Positions 17,190 through 24,203 of a DNA stretch of 37,324 nucleotides are shown here, piece after piece (position 1 is the stretch's first letter; each line of letters begins with the position of its first letter). The notes beneath the pieces were generated by a model, which was given only the letters and a program-made list of their open reading frames with translations, did not search any database and had not been told where the DNA came from. Location of the stretch: contig CATPCJ010000082.1 of the NCBI GenBank assembly GCA_955652915.1, forward strand, positions 1 through 37,324, read 5' to 3'. The stretch is from an uncultured Bryobacteraceae bacterium. GTDB lineage: Bacteria > Acidobacteriota > Terriglobia > Bryobacterales > Bryobacteraceae. Both the position numbers and the translations under genes were made by a program.

Positions 17190-18080
17190 TTGCGAACTTT
17201 CGATCTACATTCATTTCGTTTCCATTTCACGGCGCGGGAATCCATTTATTTTCCACCAGGCCAGCCTGGCAATATACTGCGAGGCGCCTTTGGCAGCGTG
17301 TTCCGCAAGATCGCTTGCGCCAGGGATTGTCCCGGACTCGCGGGCGGCAACGTGCGCGAGTGCGAGCGTCGCGAGTCGTGCGAATACGCCCGGATCTTCG
17401 AGCCGGCGGCGGTTAGAACGGGACCGAGCGGGCTGAGCGATTGGCCGCGGCCATTCGTCTTTCGCGCCGCGCACCTGGATGCGGCGACGGCCGTCCCGGA
17501 GGAAAACTTCTGGTTCGACGTCAATTTTTTCGATATACGAAATTCGCCGCTCAAGCATTTCGTGCTGGCATTCGAGCGACTGGCGCACGAAGGTCTAGGT
17601 CCTGGGCGAGGCCGCGCCGAGCTTGTATCAGCGGAGGCACAGCCGCCGATTTCAATTGTGTTGGATGATGTTCCCTCAGAGGTACGCCGCCTGCGTGTCG
17701 AATTCAAGACGCCGACGGAGTTGAAGAGTGGCGGCGATTTGGCGCATAGGCCGGAGTTCGGCGTCTTGTTCGCGCGGAGCCGCGACCGCATCGGCACGCT
17801 GCGTGCGTTGTATGGACCGGGACCGCTCGACATCGATTTTCGCGCCATGGGCGAACGTGCCAATGCAGTGCGAATGACGCGATGCGAGTTGCAGCCAGTG
17901 GAGACGCAGCGGCGCAGCACCAGGAGCGGCCAAGTACACGGCATCGGGGGCTTCGTTGGTATTGCCGAATATGAGGGCGGCCTCGGCGAATTCGTGCCCT
18001 ATCTTGAAACCGCTTGCTGGACCGGCGTGGGCCGCCATTGTGTTTGGGGTAACGGTGAACTGCGTGTCACCCGCATTTAG
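17190..18080 (+). CDS. Cas6-like RAMP protein (orphan)
   Basis: A 296-residue protein resembling the COG5551/PF10040 Cas6-type RAMP family, whose studied members cut CRISPR precursor RNA. Visible: GQPGNILRGAFGSVFRKIAC (residues 24-43), a Cys cluster C43, C47, C58, C64 followed by 'YARIFEP' (67-72), and a C-terminal glycine-rich region GGFVGIAEYEGGLGEFVPYL (253-272) continuing as WTGVGRHCVWGNGE, with H283 in the G-rich loop. The start is TTG at 17190; the nearest upstream ATG (17169) is followed in frame by a stop. No CRISPR repeats or other cas genes occur in the window, so the role is open: it could serve a distant array, or process or bind other RNA. It lies 23 bases after the kinase gene. 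Confidence 0.72.
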   Translation: MRTFDLHSFRFHFTARESIYFPPGQPGNILRGAFGSVFRKIACARDCPGLAGGNVRECERRESCEYARIFEPAAVRTGPSGLSDWPRPFVFRAAHLDAATAVPEENFWFDVNFFDIRNSPLKHFVLAFERLAHEGLGPGRGRAELVSAEAQPPISIVLDDVPSEVRRLRVEFKTPTELKSGGDLAHRPEFGVLFARSRDRIGTLRALYGPGPLDIDFRAMGERANAVRMTRCELQPVETQRRSTRSGQVHGIGGFVGIAEYEGGLGEFVPYLETACWTGVGRHCVWGNGELRVTRI

Positions 18081-18522
18081 CCCGCCGGTAGGGATAGTCC
18101 TTGGAAACAGGCTGACCATTCTTAGTTCCTTCCGTACGCGCGAAAAGCGATCCGTCTTCCCTCCCGCGATAGATGAGCCGATTCGGATTCTTGAGATCGG
18201 AGGTGAAGACTGCCTCGTTCGCGGACAATTTCGTGAGCCGGAATTCCGTGATCGACGTTGCGAGCCCGAGTTGAACGAACATGCTGAGCGCGCCGTTCCG
18301 CTCGCGAATCTGAGTGTATTCGGTGAAGATCGTTCTGCTTCCCTGGACTGTGCGGCTTAGCCCCAGCATGGCCCCACCCGAAGGTTTCGTCCAATATTCT
18401 TCGGTCTCCGAATCGCCGGATTGGAACGCCCAGCAACCGGTCATGAACGATAGTCGATCCAATGATGGTTTGCCGGTCTGAGCTGAAAGCGTCAACGTCA
18501 ACAGCAAAAGGATTCGAAGCAT
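18067..18522 (-). CDS. exported DUF6265-like protein
   Basis: A 151-residue protein with a signal peptide (MLRILLLLTLTLSAQTGKPS). It has the layout of DUF6265 proteins: 'LSFMTGCWAF' near residue 25, EEYWTKPSGGAMLGLSRTV (about 42-60), TIFTEYTQIRERNGALSMFV, and 'ANEAVFTSDLKNPNRLIYRG'. This family is a small beta-barrel-like domain, lipocalin-like in appearance, of unknown function. It ends convergently with the Cas6-like gene, overlapping it by 14 bases, and lies 4 bases downstream of the AraC regulator on the same strand, so regulator and exported protein are probably co-transcribed. Confidence 0.75.
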   Translation of the reverse strand: MLRILLLLTLTLSAQTGKPSLDRLSFMTGCWAFQSGDSETEEYWTKPSGGAMLGLSRTVQGSRTIFTEYTQIRERNGALSMFVQLGLATSITEFRLTKLSANEAVFTSDLKNPNRLIYRGREDGSLFARTEGTKNGQPVSKDYPYRRAKCG

Positions 18523-18526
18523 GCTT

Positions 18527-19300
18527 TCAGGTTAAGGCCGCGTGCGGTTCGGAGTCTTGTAAAAATGCGACCTGCCGCTGGCGCCAGGCCATGGGTGTCT
18601 GTCCCGTGAACTGGCGAAAATCGTGGATTAGGTGCGCCTGGTCAAAGTAGCCCGAGTCCGCGGCCAGCAGAGCCCAATCGCGCTGAGGCGCGCGGAGAAG
18701 GTGCTGGAATCGTACGATCCGTGAAAATAACTTCGGCCCGATGCCGACGCCTCGCCGAAAAATGCGTTCCAGATGCCGCCGGGAGATTCCAGCATCCGAC
18801 GCGAGGTCTGCTACCGGGGCAGCGCCGTTCGAACGCACGATGCCATCCAATGCGTGGTTCAGCGCCGATCCGTTTTCGACGGGCCGCAGCATCGTCAGCA
18901 ATAAAGCTTCAATTTGCGGGATCGGATCCTCGACAGCTTGGATGCGGCTTCCCCATACCTCGTCGAGCGGAAGAACTTGTCCTGCCACTTCATCCAACGG
19001 GAAACGCAAAAAAGCCTGGGCGCCATTCGAGCGGAAACGGATTCCCAACGAACGTACTTTTCCAGTTGGCACAATCGATATCGGATGCGCCATCTGTCCC
19101 ACCAGCAAACATTTCGCCTGAGTCTCGCGTATCCCATCTTCGTAGACGCGCTGGAACGCATCGCCAAGTTGGAAGACCAACTCCATGCGGCCGTCTGGAA
19201 AAATGGTTTGAGGCTCCATCGAGGCGCAGCCACTGAGCGTCCAATAGCAGTGGACATAACGCGTCAGTGCGGGCGTGGGTCGGATGATTCGGAACTCCAC
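18527..19300 (-). CDS. AraC family transcriptional regulator
   Basis: A protein of about 257 residues with an N-terminal sensor domain (IFPDGRMELVFQLGDAFQRV) and a C-terminal AraC DNA-binding domain (PVADLASDAGISRRHLERIF and YFDQAHLIHDFRQFTGQTPM). I chose GTG at 19300 because conserved sequence starts at VEFRIIRPTPALTRYVHCYW; the longer frame to 19447 reads through the structured repeat and looks non-coding. It is a paralogue of the regulator at 11029-11844, with the same sensor motif. It is divergent from the ADOP permease at 19471, which is a likely target, and sits 4 bases upstream of the DUF6265-like gene. Confidence 0.87.
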   Translation of the reverse strand: MEFRIIRPTPALTRYVHCYWTLSGCASMEPQTIFPDGRMELVFQLGDAFQRVYEDGIRETQAKCLLVGQMAHPISIVPTGKVRSLGIRFRSNGAQAFLRFPLDEVAGQVLPLDEVWGSRIQAVEDPIPQIEALLLTMLRPVENGSALNHALDGIVRSNGAAPVADLASDAGISRRHLERIFRRGVGIGPKLFSRIVRFQHLLRAPQRDWALLAADSGYFDQAHLIHDFRQFTGQTPMAWRQRQVAFLQDSEPHAALT

Positions 19301-19330
19301 TTGTCCGCGATAGCGTAAGATTTGGCGCCG

Positions 19331-19440
19331 CACGTGGCGCGGACACTCTTGTGTCTGCGGCCTCGAGATTCGTCTCGAGGCTCTTTGCCCCGAGCATCGA
19401 GATGAGTCTCGATGCGGCAGCCTAAAGGCCGCGCCACGTG
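19331..19440. repeat. cloverleaf-like structured DNA repeat
   Basis: A 12-base outer stem (CACGTGGCGCGG at 19331-19342, complement at 19429-19440) encloses up to four hairpins: GACAC-TCTT-GTGTC (19342-19355), CCTCGAGA-TTCG-TCTCGAGG (19361-19380, perfect), GCATCGAGA-TGAG-TCTCGATGC (19394-19415, perfect) and GCC-TAAA-GGC (19420-19429). Three of the loops are four bases long. This is far more ordered than chance and differs from the REP-like repeats elsewhere in the window. It lies in the divergent region between the AraC regulator and the permease. It could be a mobile intergenic repeat (such as a REP cluster or MITE) or a structured regulatory element. Confidence 0.8.
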
Positions 19441-19453
19441 GCACCACAGGGTA

Positions 19454-19472
19454 TATACTAATTCGTTAGTAT
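19454..19472 (+). promoter_or_regulatory. -10-like TATACT and palindrome over the permease start
   Basis: TATACT (19454-19459) resembles a -10 element and overlaps a perfect palindrome ATACTAA-TTCG-TTAGTAT (19455-19472), which runs into the ATG of the ADOP permease. No good -35 is seen at the right distance, where the structured repeat ends, so an activator may be needed. A dimeric repressor on the palindrome would block initiation. No Shine-Dalgarno is present, so the transcript may be leaderless. Confidence 0.55.
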
Positions 19473-21864
19473 GATCAAAGATCTGCTCTGGGCTTTGCGC
19501 TGGCTCCACAAGAACCCGCTCTTCACCACCGCTGTCACCGTGATCCTCGCGCTTGGAATCGGGGCGAATACGGCGGTGTTCAGTATTGTCGATGCCGTTC
19601 TTCTGCGGCCACTCCCTTTCGAATCGTCCAGGCTGGTCCGCATCGAAGAGAGCAGCACTAAGCGCGTCTTAAATACGGTACCGGCTCAGGATTATCTGAT
19701 TTGGCGCAATCGCGGCGATGTGTTCGAAACAACGGCGGCGCATCTCCGGGATGATGTCACCGTCACCGACGCTGGTGAACCTCAGCAAGTTCTCGCGCGG
19801 CGAACATCCCCAGGACTATTTTCCCTTTTGGGCGTTCGCGCACGGCTGGGCCGCACTCTCACGGAATCCGATGGTGAATTCAACACTCCAAACGTGGCCG
19901 TGCTTAGCGATCGCCTCTGGCGGCGAATGTTTCACGCGGACCCTGGAGTCGTCGGACGCACGTTTAGGGTAATGGATGACGTCTACACGATCGTCGGCGT
20001 GATGCCCTTGGAATTCGAGTTTCCAAACTCCGCCGCCGAGATGTGGATTCCTCTCCGTCTGACTCCGGCGTTTAGCACCTGGGTGGAGGTGGTGGCGCGC
20101 ACCAGACCGGGGATTTCCGTTTCTCAGGCGCAAAGCGCAATGGAAATTGTCGCCCGTCAATTGGAACGGGATGACCCGCAAAATAAGCCCGGCTTGCGGA
20201 TCGTGGTGTCGCAGTGGCGGGACGTCCTCGCCCGGCAATACGAATTGACTCTGGTTTTCGTTTTGGCCGCGGTGGGCCTGGTGCTGCTGATCGCCTGCGC
20301 CGACGTGGGCAGCCTGCTGCTGAGCCGCGCGGTCCAAAGACAGAGGGAGATTGCCATCCGCGCATCGCTCGGCGCAGGATTCTGGCGCGTCCTGCGGCAA
20401 TTGCTGGCGGAGAGTTTCGTGCTCGCCGTACTTGGAAGCGCCGCGGGCATCGCGCTAGCGCATTACGGGCTGCAGTTTCTGACCAGGCAAATCGCGGCGT
20501 TGCCTATCGTGCTGCCTCACATTCAGCGCGTCGCGGTGAACGAGCGCGTGCTTTTGTTCAACACGGTTTTGTGTTTCTTGCTCGCGTGCATCTTCAGCAT
20601 CGCCCCGATTTTCCTGGCATCCAGGACGGACCTGCAAATGGTGCTGCGTAGCGGACACTCGGCTGGCGGACCACAGGGATCCACCCGTCTCTTTTCCATT
20701 CTCATCGCCGGCGAAGCGGCCTTCGCGTTTCTCCTGTTGGTTGGTTCCGGCCTCATGATTCGAAGCTTGATCCGGTTACAGCAAGCCGACCACGGTCTTC
20801 ACGCGGACCATGTCCTCACCTTACGCGTGCCCATCGGCAGCCGTACGCAAACGCGGCCCAGCGGAAAGTACGACACTAAGCCTCGGCAGATGGCCTACTA
20901 TAACGAGCTGGTGGAGCGGCTCCAGAGAATCCCTGGAGTGAAGGGTATCGCGGTGGTCAACAATCTTCCGCTGTCGGACGTCAACACCGCCACAATCCTG
21001 CGTGGACCGGATGGAGCCGCCACACAAATGCCGACTCGCACCATCAGTCCCCAATACTTTTCAGTAATGGGGATTCCTATGACCGCGGGGCGCTATTTCC
21101 TGGAATCGGATCAGACGGGGTCAAAACGTGTCGCAATCGTCAATGAGTACCTGGCCCACCAACTGTTTCCGGACCGAGATGCGGTGGGACAAGCATTGCC
21201 GGGCGAGGATCAGGGCACGTCGGCAACCGTTGTTGGCGTAGTCAGGAACACGCCGCAGATGAGCTATGAGCAGCCCGCAAAAGGGGAACTATATCTACCG
21301 ATCCGGCAGGTTATTTTTGGCGTGTTCATGTCCACGGTTGTAGTCCGAACCTCGGGCGACCCCTTGGCGCTGGCCGCCACGCTACGCAGGGAAGTTTGGG
21401 CTGTCGACCCGAACCAGCCGATCGTAAAGGTAGAGACCATGGACGACGTGATCGCCGATTCCATCTGGCGGCCGCGCTTCTCCGCCTGGGTCTTTTCCGT
21501 GCTCAGCGGTCTGGCATTGCTGCTGACATCGGCCGGCATCTATAGCGTGGTTGCGTACACCACCAATCTCAGAGCGCGCGAGATAGGCATTCGCATGGCG
21601 TTGGGCGCCACGCCGCAAAAAGTGGTCGCCGTAATTCTGCGAGGGACAATGCTCCCCCTGGTATCGGGGCTGGCGGTAAGCCTGCTGGCCGCATTGATGC
21701 TGTCCCGCCTGCTGGCAAGTCTACTTTATGAAATCGGCAGCAACGATCCGGTCACCTTTTTGAGCGCGGGCGTCCTGCTGCTGGCAATAGGAGCGGCCGC
21801 GAGCGCTCGTCCCGCGTGGAAAGCGGCGACGGCGGATCCGCTTCATGCATTGAGAAACGAGTAG
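19471..21864 (+). CDS. ADOP-type MacB/FtsX-like permease
   Basis: A 797-residue membrane protein of the same family as that at 8358-11024 but without the N-terminal prefix region. It starts MIKDLLWALRWLHKNPLFTT, followed by the first helix and LGIGANTAVFSIVDAVLLRP (about residues 31-50). It has two MacB periplasmic core domains, a first FtsX region around residues 255-400 (LIACADVGSLLLSRAVQRQR), and a second at about 665-797 (IGIRMALGATPQKVVAVILR), ending DPLHALRNE. No ATPase gene is nearby. Divergent from an AraC regulator, with an operator-like palindrome at its start. Substrate unknown. Confidence 0.9.
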   Translation: MIKDLLWALRWLHKNPLFTTAVTVILALGIGANTAVFSIVDAVLLRPLPFESSRLVRIEESSTKRVLNTVPAQDYLIWRNRGDVFETTAAHLRDDVTVTDAGEPQQVLARRTSPGLFSLLGVRARLGRTLTESDGEFNTPNVAVLSDRLWRRMFHADPGVVGRTFRVMDDVYTIVGVMPLEFEFPNSAAEMWIPLRLTPAFSTWVEVVARTRPGISVSQAQSAMEIVARQLERDDPQNKPGLRIVVSQWRDVLARQYELTLVFVLAAVGLVLLIACADVGSLLLSRAVQRQREIAIRASLGAGFWRVLRQLLAESFVLAVLGSAAGIALAHYGLQFLTRQIAALPIVLPHIQRVAVNERVLLFNTVLCFLLACIFSIAPIFLASRTDLQMVLRSGHSAGGPQGSTRLFSILIAGEAAFAFLLLVGSGLMIRSLIRLQQADHGLHADHVLTLRVPIGSRTQTRPSGKYDTKPRQMAYYNELVERLQRIPGVKGIAVVNNLPLSDVNTATILRGPDGAATQMPTRTISPQYFSVMGIPMTAGRYFLESDQTGSKRVAIVNEYLAHQLFPDRDAVGQALPGEDQGTSATVVGVVRNTPQMSYEQPAKGELYLPIRQVIFGVFMSTVVVRTSGDPLALAATLRREVWAVDPNQPIVKVETMDDVIADSIWRPRFSAWVFSVLSGLALLLTSAGIYSVVAYTTNLRAREIGIRMALGATPQKVVAVILRGTMLPLVSGLAVSLLAALMLSRLLASLLYEIGSNDPVTFLSAGVLLLAIGAAASARPAWKAATADPLHALRNE

Positions 21865-21941
21865 CTCGGCTGGAGGCCTGGACTTCACCAGTGCCGGGTC
21901 CCGCTGGATCAAAGTCCGATGCTGATTGTGATTGCCGTTGT

Positions 21942-22448
21942 GTACCAAAACTGGTACTGTGCATCAATCCGGGTCTCAAGCGCCTGCCAGCCCGCTTCTA
22001 CCGTTCCGGCACTGGCCGGGAACCGGTGCGCGAATGGCTGAAGGGCCTCAATGTGGAGGACCGGAAGATGATCGGCGAGGATATCAAGGACGTTGAGTTT
22101 TCGTGGCCGATTCGGAATGCCCCTCGTTCGATCGCTTGGGCAGGAATTGTGGGAAGTACGGAGCAGCTTGCCGCGCGGCCGGATTGCGCGGGTCGTTTTC
22201 TGTGTTGAGCAGGGAAGCATGGTGCTGCTTCACGGCTTCCTCAAGAAGACCCAAAGACCCCGCAACACGACATTGATCTGGCGCTAAAAGAGAAACACTT
22301 TTCCAAGGCGGAGATGGCACGGCGGATGCACACCAGCCGAGCCGCGCTCGACCGTTTGCTCGATCCCGAGTACGACGTGGCGACGTTGAGCACGCTGCGC
22401 AAGGCGGCTACGGCCGTTGGTCGTGAACTTCGGATAGAGCTTGTGTAA
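21942..22448 (+). pseudogene. degenerate HigB/Gp49-like toxin fused to HTH antitoxin remnant
   Basis: Frame 1 carries INPGLKRLPARFYRSGTGRE and 'VREWLKGLNVEDRKMIGEDI', typical of phage-derived Gp49/HigB-like RNase toxins. After 'VEFSWPI' (about 22113) the match moves to another frame: GMPLVRSLGQELWEVRSSLP, then VVFCVEQGSMVLLHGFLKKT, as if one base were inserted. Near 22251 one base is missing and the match returns to the first frame as HDIDLALK. This runs straight into an XRE-type antitoxin C-terminal half (FSKAEMARRMHTSRAALDRL ... AVGRELRIELV, stop at 22446-22448) that has lost its own start. No proper start codon is seen for the toxin. This is the remains of a toxin-antitoxin pair collapsed by deletion. 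Confidence 0.75.
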
Positions 22449-22781
22449 AACAGGCGATGGAGCGATAAGCAATACGGGAAGCCGCAATGTCTTCCAGGAT
22501 CTCAGCGTGCCGAATGCCGATGAGCGCCTGGTGAAGGCGCAACTCGTGTTCAAGATCGACAAGATCGTGAAACAACGCCGCCTGCAACAGACCGAGGCCG
22601 CCGGCCTGTTCGGCGCCGCCAGCCCGACGGCTCGAAGATGCTGCGTGGCGACTTCCGGCAGTTTTCCGTTGAGCGCCTCTTGCGCTTCCTCGTGGCGCTC
22701 GATCGGGATGTCGATATCGTTGTAAAACCGCACCGCGGACGAAATGACGCGCGCTGCATGTATCCTGAAACAGCGGCCTGA
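22441..22781 (+). pseudogene. frameshifted HigA-like antitoxin remnant
   Basis: A second helix-turn-helix antitoxin remnant directly follows the first. The first frame reads GSRNVFQDLSVPNADERLVK, then 'IDKIVKQRRLQQTEAAGLFG'. Near 22617 the match shifts by one base to PDGSKMLRGDFRQFSVERLL, then 'RFLVALDRDVDIVVKPHRG', the standard end of HigA-type antitoxins that follow 'VFxDLGxPdaeErL' N-termini. No in-frame ATG precedes it. The toxin partner is absent. It is not expected to make a functional protein. Confidence 0.7.
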
Positions 22782-22802
22782 ATGCGCTAATCGGAGTCGC
22801 TC

Positions 22803-22808
22803 TATAAT
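22803..22808 (+). promoter_or_regulatory. -10 element TATAAT for the thioesterase gene
   Basis: A perfect TATAAT ends 6 bases before the GTG start at 22815, so transcription would begin at or next to the start codon, predicting a leaderless mRNA. No convincing -35 is found 16-18 bases upstream, and there is no Shine-Dalgarno sequence. Confidence 0.55.
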
Positions 22809-22814
22809 GTCTTA

Positions 22815-23213
22815 GTGATCGACATACCCATCGGTACCACGCACGAATCCACCGTCCTCGTCACGGACGAAAACGCAGTCAGCTTCCTCGGCGTCGAAGG
22901 AGCCCGGGTGCTCGGCACGCCGCACATGATCGGCTATCTCGAAATGACCGCCCGCGATTCGGTAAAGCCTTTCCTCGACGACGGTTATGACACGGTAGGA
23001 GCGCGCGTGGACGTACGGCACCTGGCCGCCACCCCGATCGGGATGCAAGTAACTTTTCGAAGCGAGGTGACCGGGGTCGAGGACCGTCGCCTACATTTCA
23101 AAGTAGAAGCGTTCGATCAAAAAGAAAAGATCGGCGAGGGAACCCACGAGAGAGCCATCATTAATGTTGCCCGTTTCGCCGCCCGGCTCCGGAGCAAGTC
23201 CGCAGCTACTTGA
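22815..23213 (+). CDS. FlK-like hot-dog thioesterase
   Basis: A 132-residue single hot-dog domain protein resembling the fluoroacetyl-CoA thioesterase (FlK) family. T35 (in GTPHMIGYLEM), E43 and H69 (in VRHLAATPIGM) keep the same spacing (8 and 26 residues) as the known FlK catalytic set Thr42-Glu50-His76, so an acyl-CoA thioesterase activity is likely. Members in organisms without fluoroacetate probably hydrolyse other small acyl-CoAs; the substrate here is unknown. The start is GTG at 22815, placed by the -10 element just upstream. It is a single gene between toxin-antitoxin remnants and the LolA-like gene. Confidence 0.82.
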   Translation: MIDIPIGTTHESTVLVTDENAVSFLGVEGARVLGTPHMIGYLEMTARDSVKPFLDDGYDTVGARVDVRHLAATPIGMQVTFRSEVTGVEDRRLHFKVEAFDQKEKIGEGTHERAIINVARFAARLRSKSAAT

Positions 23214-23298
23214 TTCTGAACAATATTTAGAAGAGTCCGTAACGGAGCCACCGAAGTCTAACACTATGGAAGGAACAGTCGTTAAGAAAACTTAGGGA

Positions 23299-23327
23299 TT
23301 GTTTTCGATGGTACTAACTGGTACATT
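23299..23327 (+). promoter_or_regulatory. weak candidate promoter for the LolA-like gene
   Basis: TTGTTT (23299-23304) and TACATT (23322-23327) are 17 bases apart and lie 65 bases before the TTG start at 23392. Both hexamers are imperfect. The rest of the 178-base gap 23214-23391 shows no gene. Confidence 0.3.
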
Positions 23328-23391
23328 CTAGAGATAGGCTCGTGTCCATTAACAAAACTGTAATCTCTCGCCACGGAGGGCTAGGAGCATT

Positions 23392-24114
23392 TTGAAAAGG
23401 TTTTTCAGTTGTGTCCTGACTGCCTGGATAAGCATGGGTTTGGCTTCGGCTGAACCGTCCAAGCCACCAATTCCGGAAGAGGAAATGGTGAGCAAGTTCC
23501 TGGAAGCTAACCAGCATCAACAAACCAATCTCCGTGGCGCCACCATGGAAGTGGACATCGACGCTTCCGTACCGAAGCTGAAGAAACAGGGCAAGTTGCA
23601 CGCTCTGAAGAACATTTCAAAGCTCGGCAAGATCACCTATCACGCGCTCAGTTTCATCGGCGAGAACATGGTGAAGACGGAAGTGATTGCGCGCTATCTG
23701 ACGGCCGAAGTCCAAGCCACCCAGGATGGCGTGAACAACGACATGTCGATCACGCCCGAAAACTACAAATTCAAATACAAAGGTACCGAGACCCTGTATG
23801 GCCGCGACGTCTATGTAATGCACGTCACGCCCAGGCATAAGAAAGTCGGGCTTTTTAAAGGCGAACTGTGGCTGGACGCCCAGACGGGAATGCCCGTTCG
23901 GGAATCGGGTTCGTTTGTCAAGAGCCCTTCCATCTTCCTGAAGAAAATGCAGTTTGTGCAGATGTACGAAATGCAGAACGGCGTGTCCATTCCGCAGCGC
24001 CTGGAAAGCAAAGTGGAAGTACGGTTCTTCGGCCCGGTGGAGTTGAACGTAAATTTCCTGAAGTTTTCCAAGGAAGACCCGGACGCTGTTACTGGCGCCA
24101 CGGACCAGCAGTAA
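23392..24114 (+). CDS. periplasmic LolA-like lipoprotein-sorting domain protein
   Basis: A 240-residue exported protein. The TTG start at 23392 is supported by GGAGGGCTAGGAG just upstream and by the signal peptide it begins (MKRFFSCVLTAWISMGLASA, cleavage after residue 20). The mature part resembles outer-membrane lipoprotein-sorting (LolA/LolB-fold) proteins: a helix, then a long run of beta strands, with GTETLYGRDVYVMHVTPRHK and ELWLDAQTGMPVRESGSF as typical strand and turn sequences. Such proteins bind acyl chains or lipids in the periplasm. It precedes the hopanoid genes by 89 bases, so a role in moving a lipid across the periplasm is conceivable but only inferred from position. Confidence 0.72.
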   Translation: MKRFFSCVLTAWISMGLASAEPSKPPIPEEEMVSKFLEANQHQQTNLRGATMEVDIDASVPKLKKQGKLHALKNISKLGKITYHALSFIGENMVKTEVIARYLTAEVQATQDGVNNDMSITPENYKFKYKGTETLYGRDVYVMHVTPRHKKVGLFKGELWLDAQTGMPVRESGSFVKSPSIFLKKMQFVQMYEMQNGVSIPQRLESKVEVRFFGPVELNVNFLKFSKEDPDAVTGATDQQ

Positions 24115-24203
24115 GCTCGATTCCACTCCTTCTTCTTTGGTAATAATACTTTTACCTGTTAAACTAGACCTTAAGCCCAAGCCCAAGTGATCCACGAGGT
24201 TGC

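Noticed and set aside
19301..19447. N-terminal extension of the AraC regulator frame
   Set aside because: Would read through the cloverleaf repeat; AraC-like sequence begins only at the GTG at 19300.
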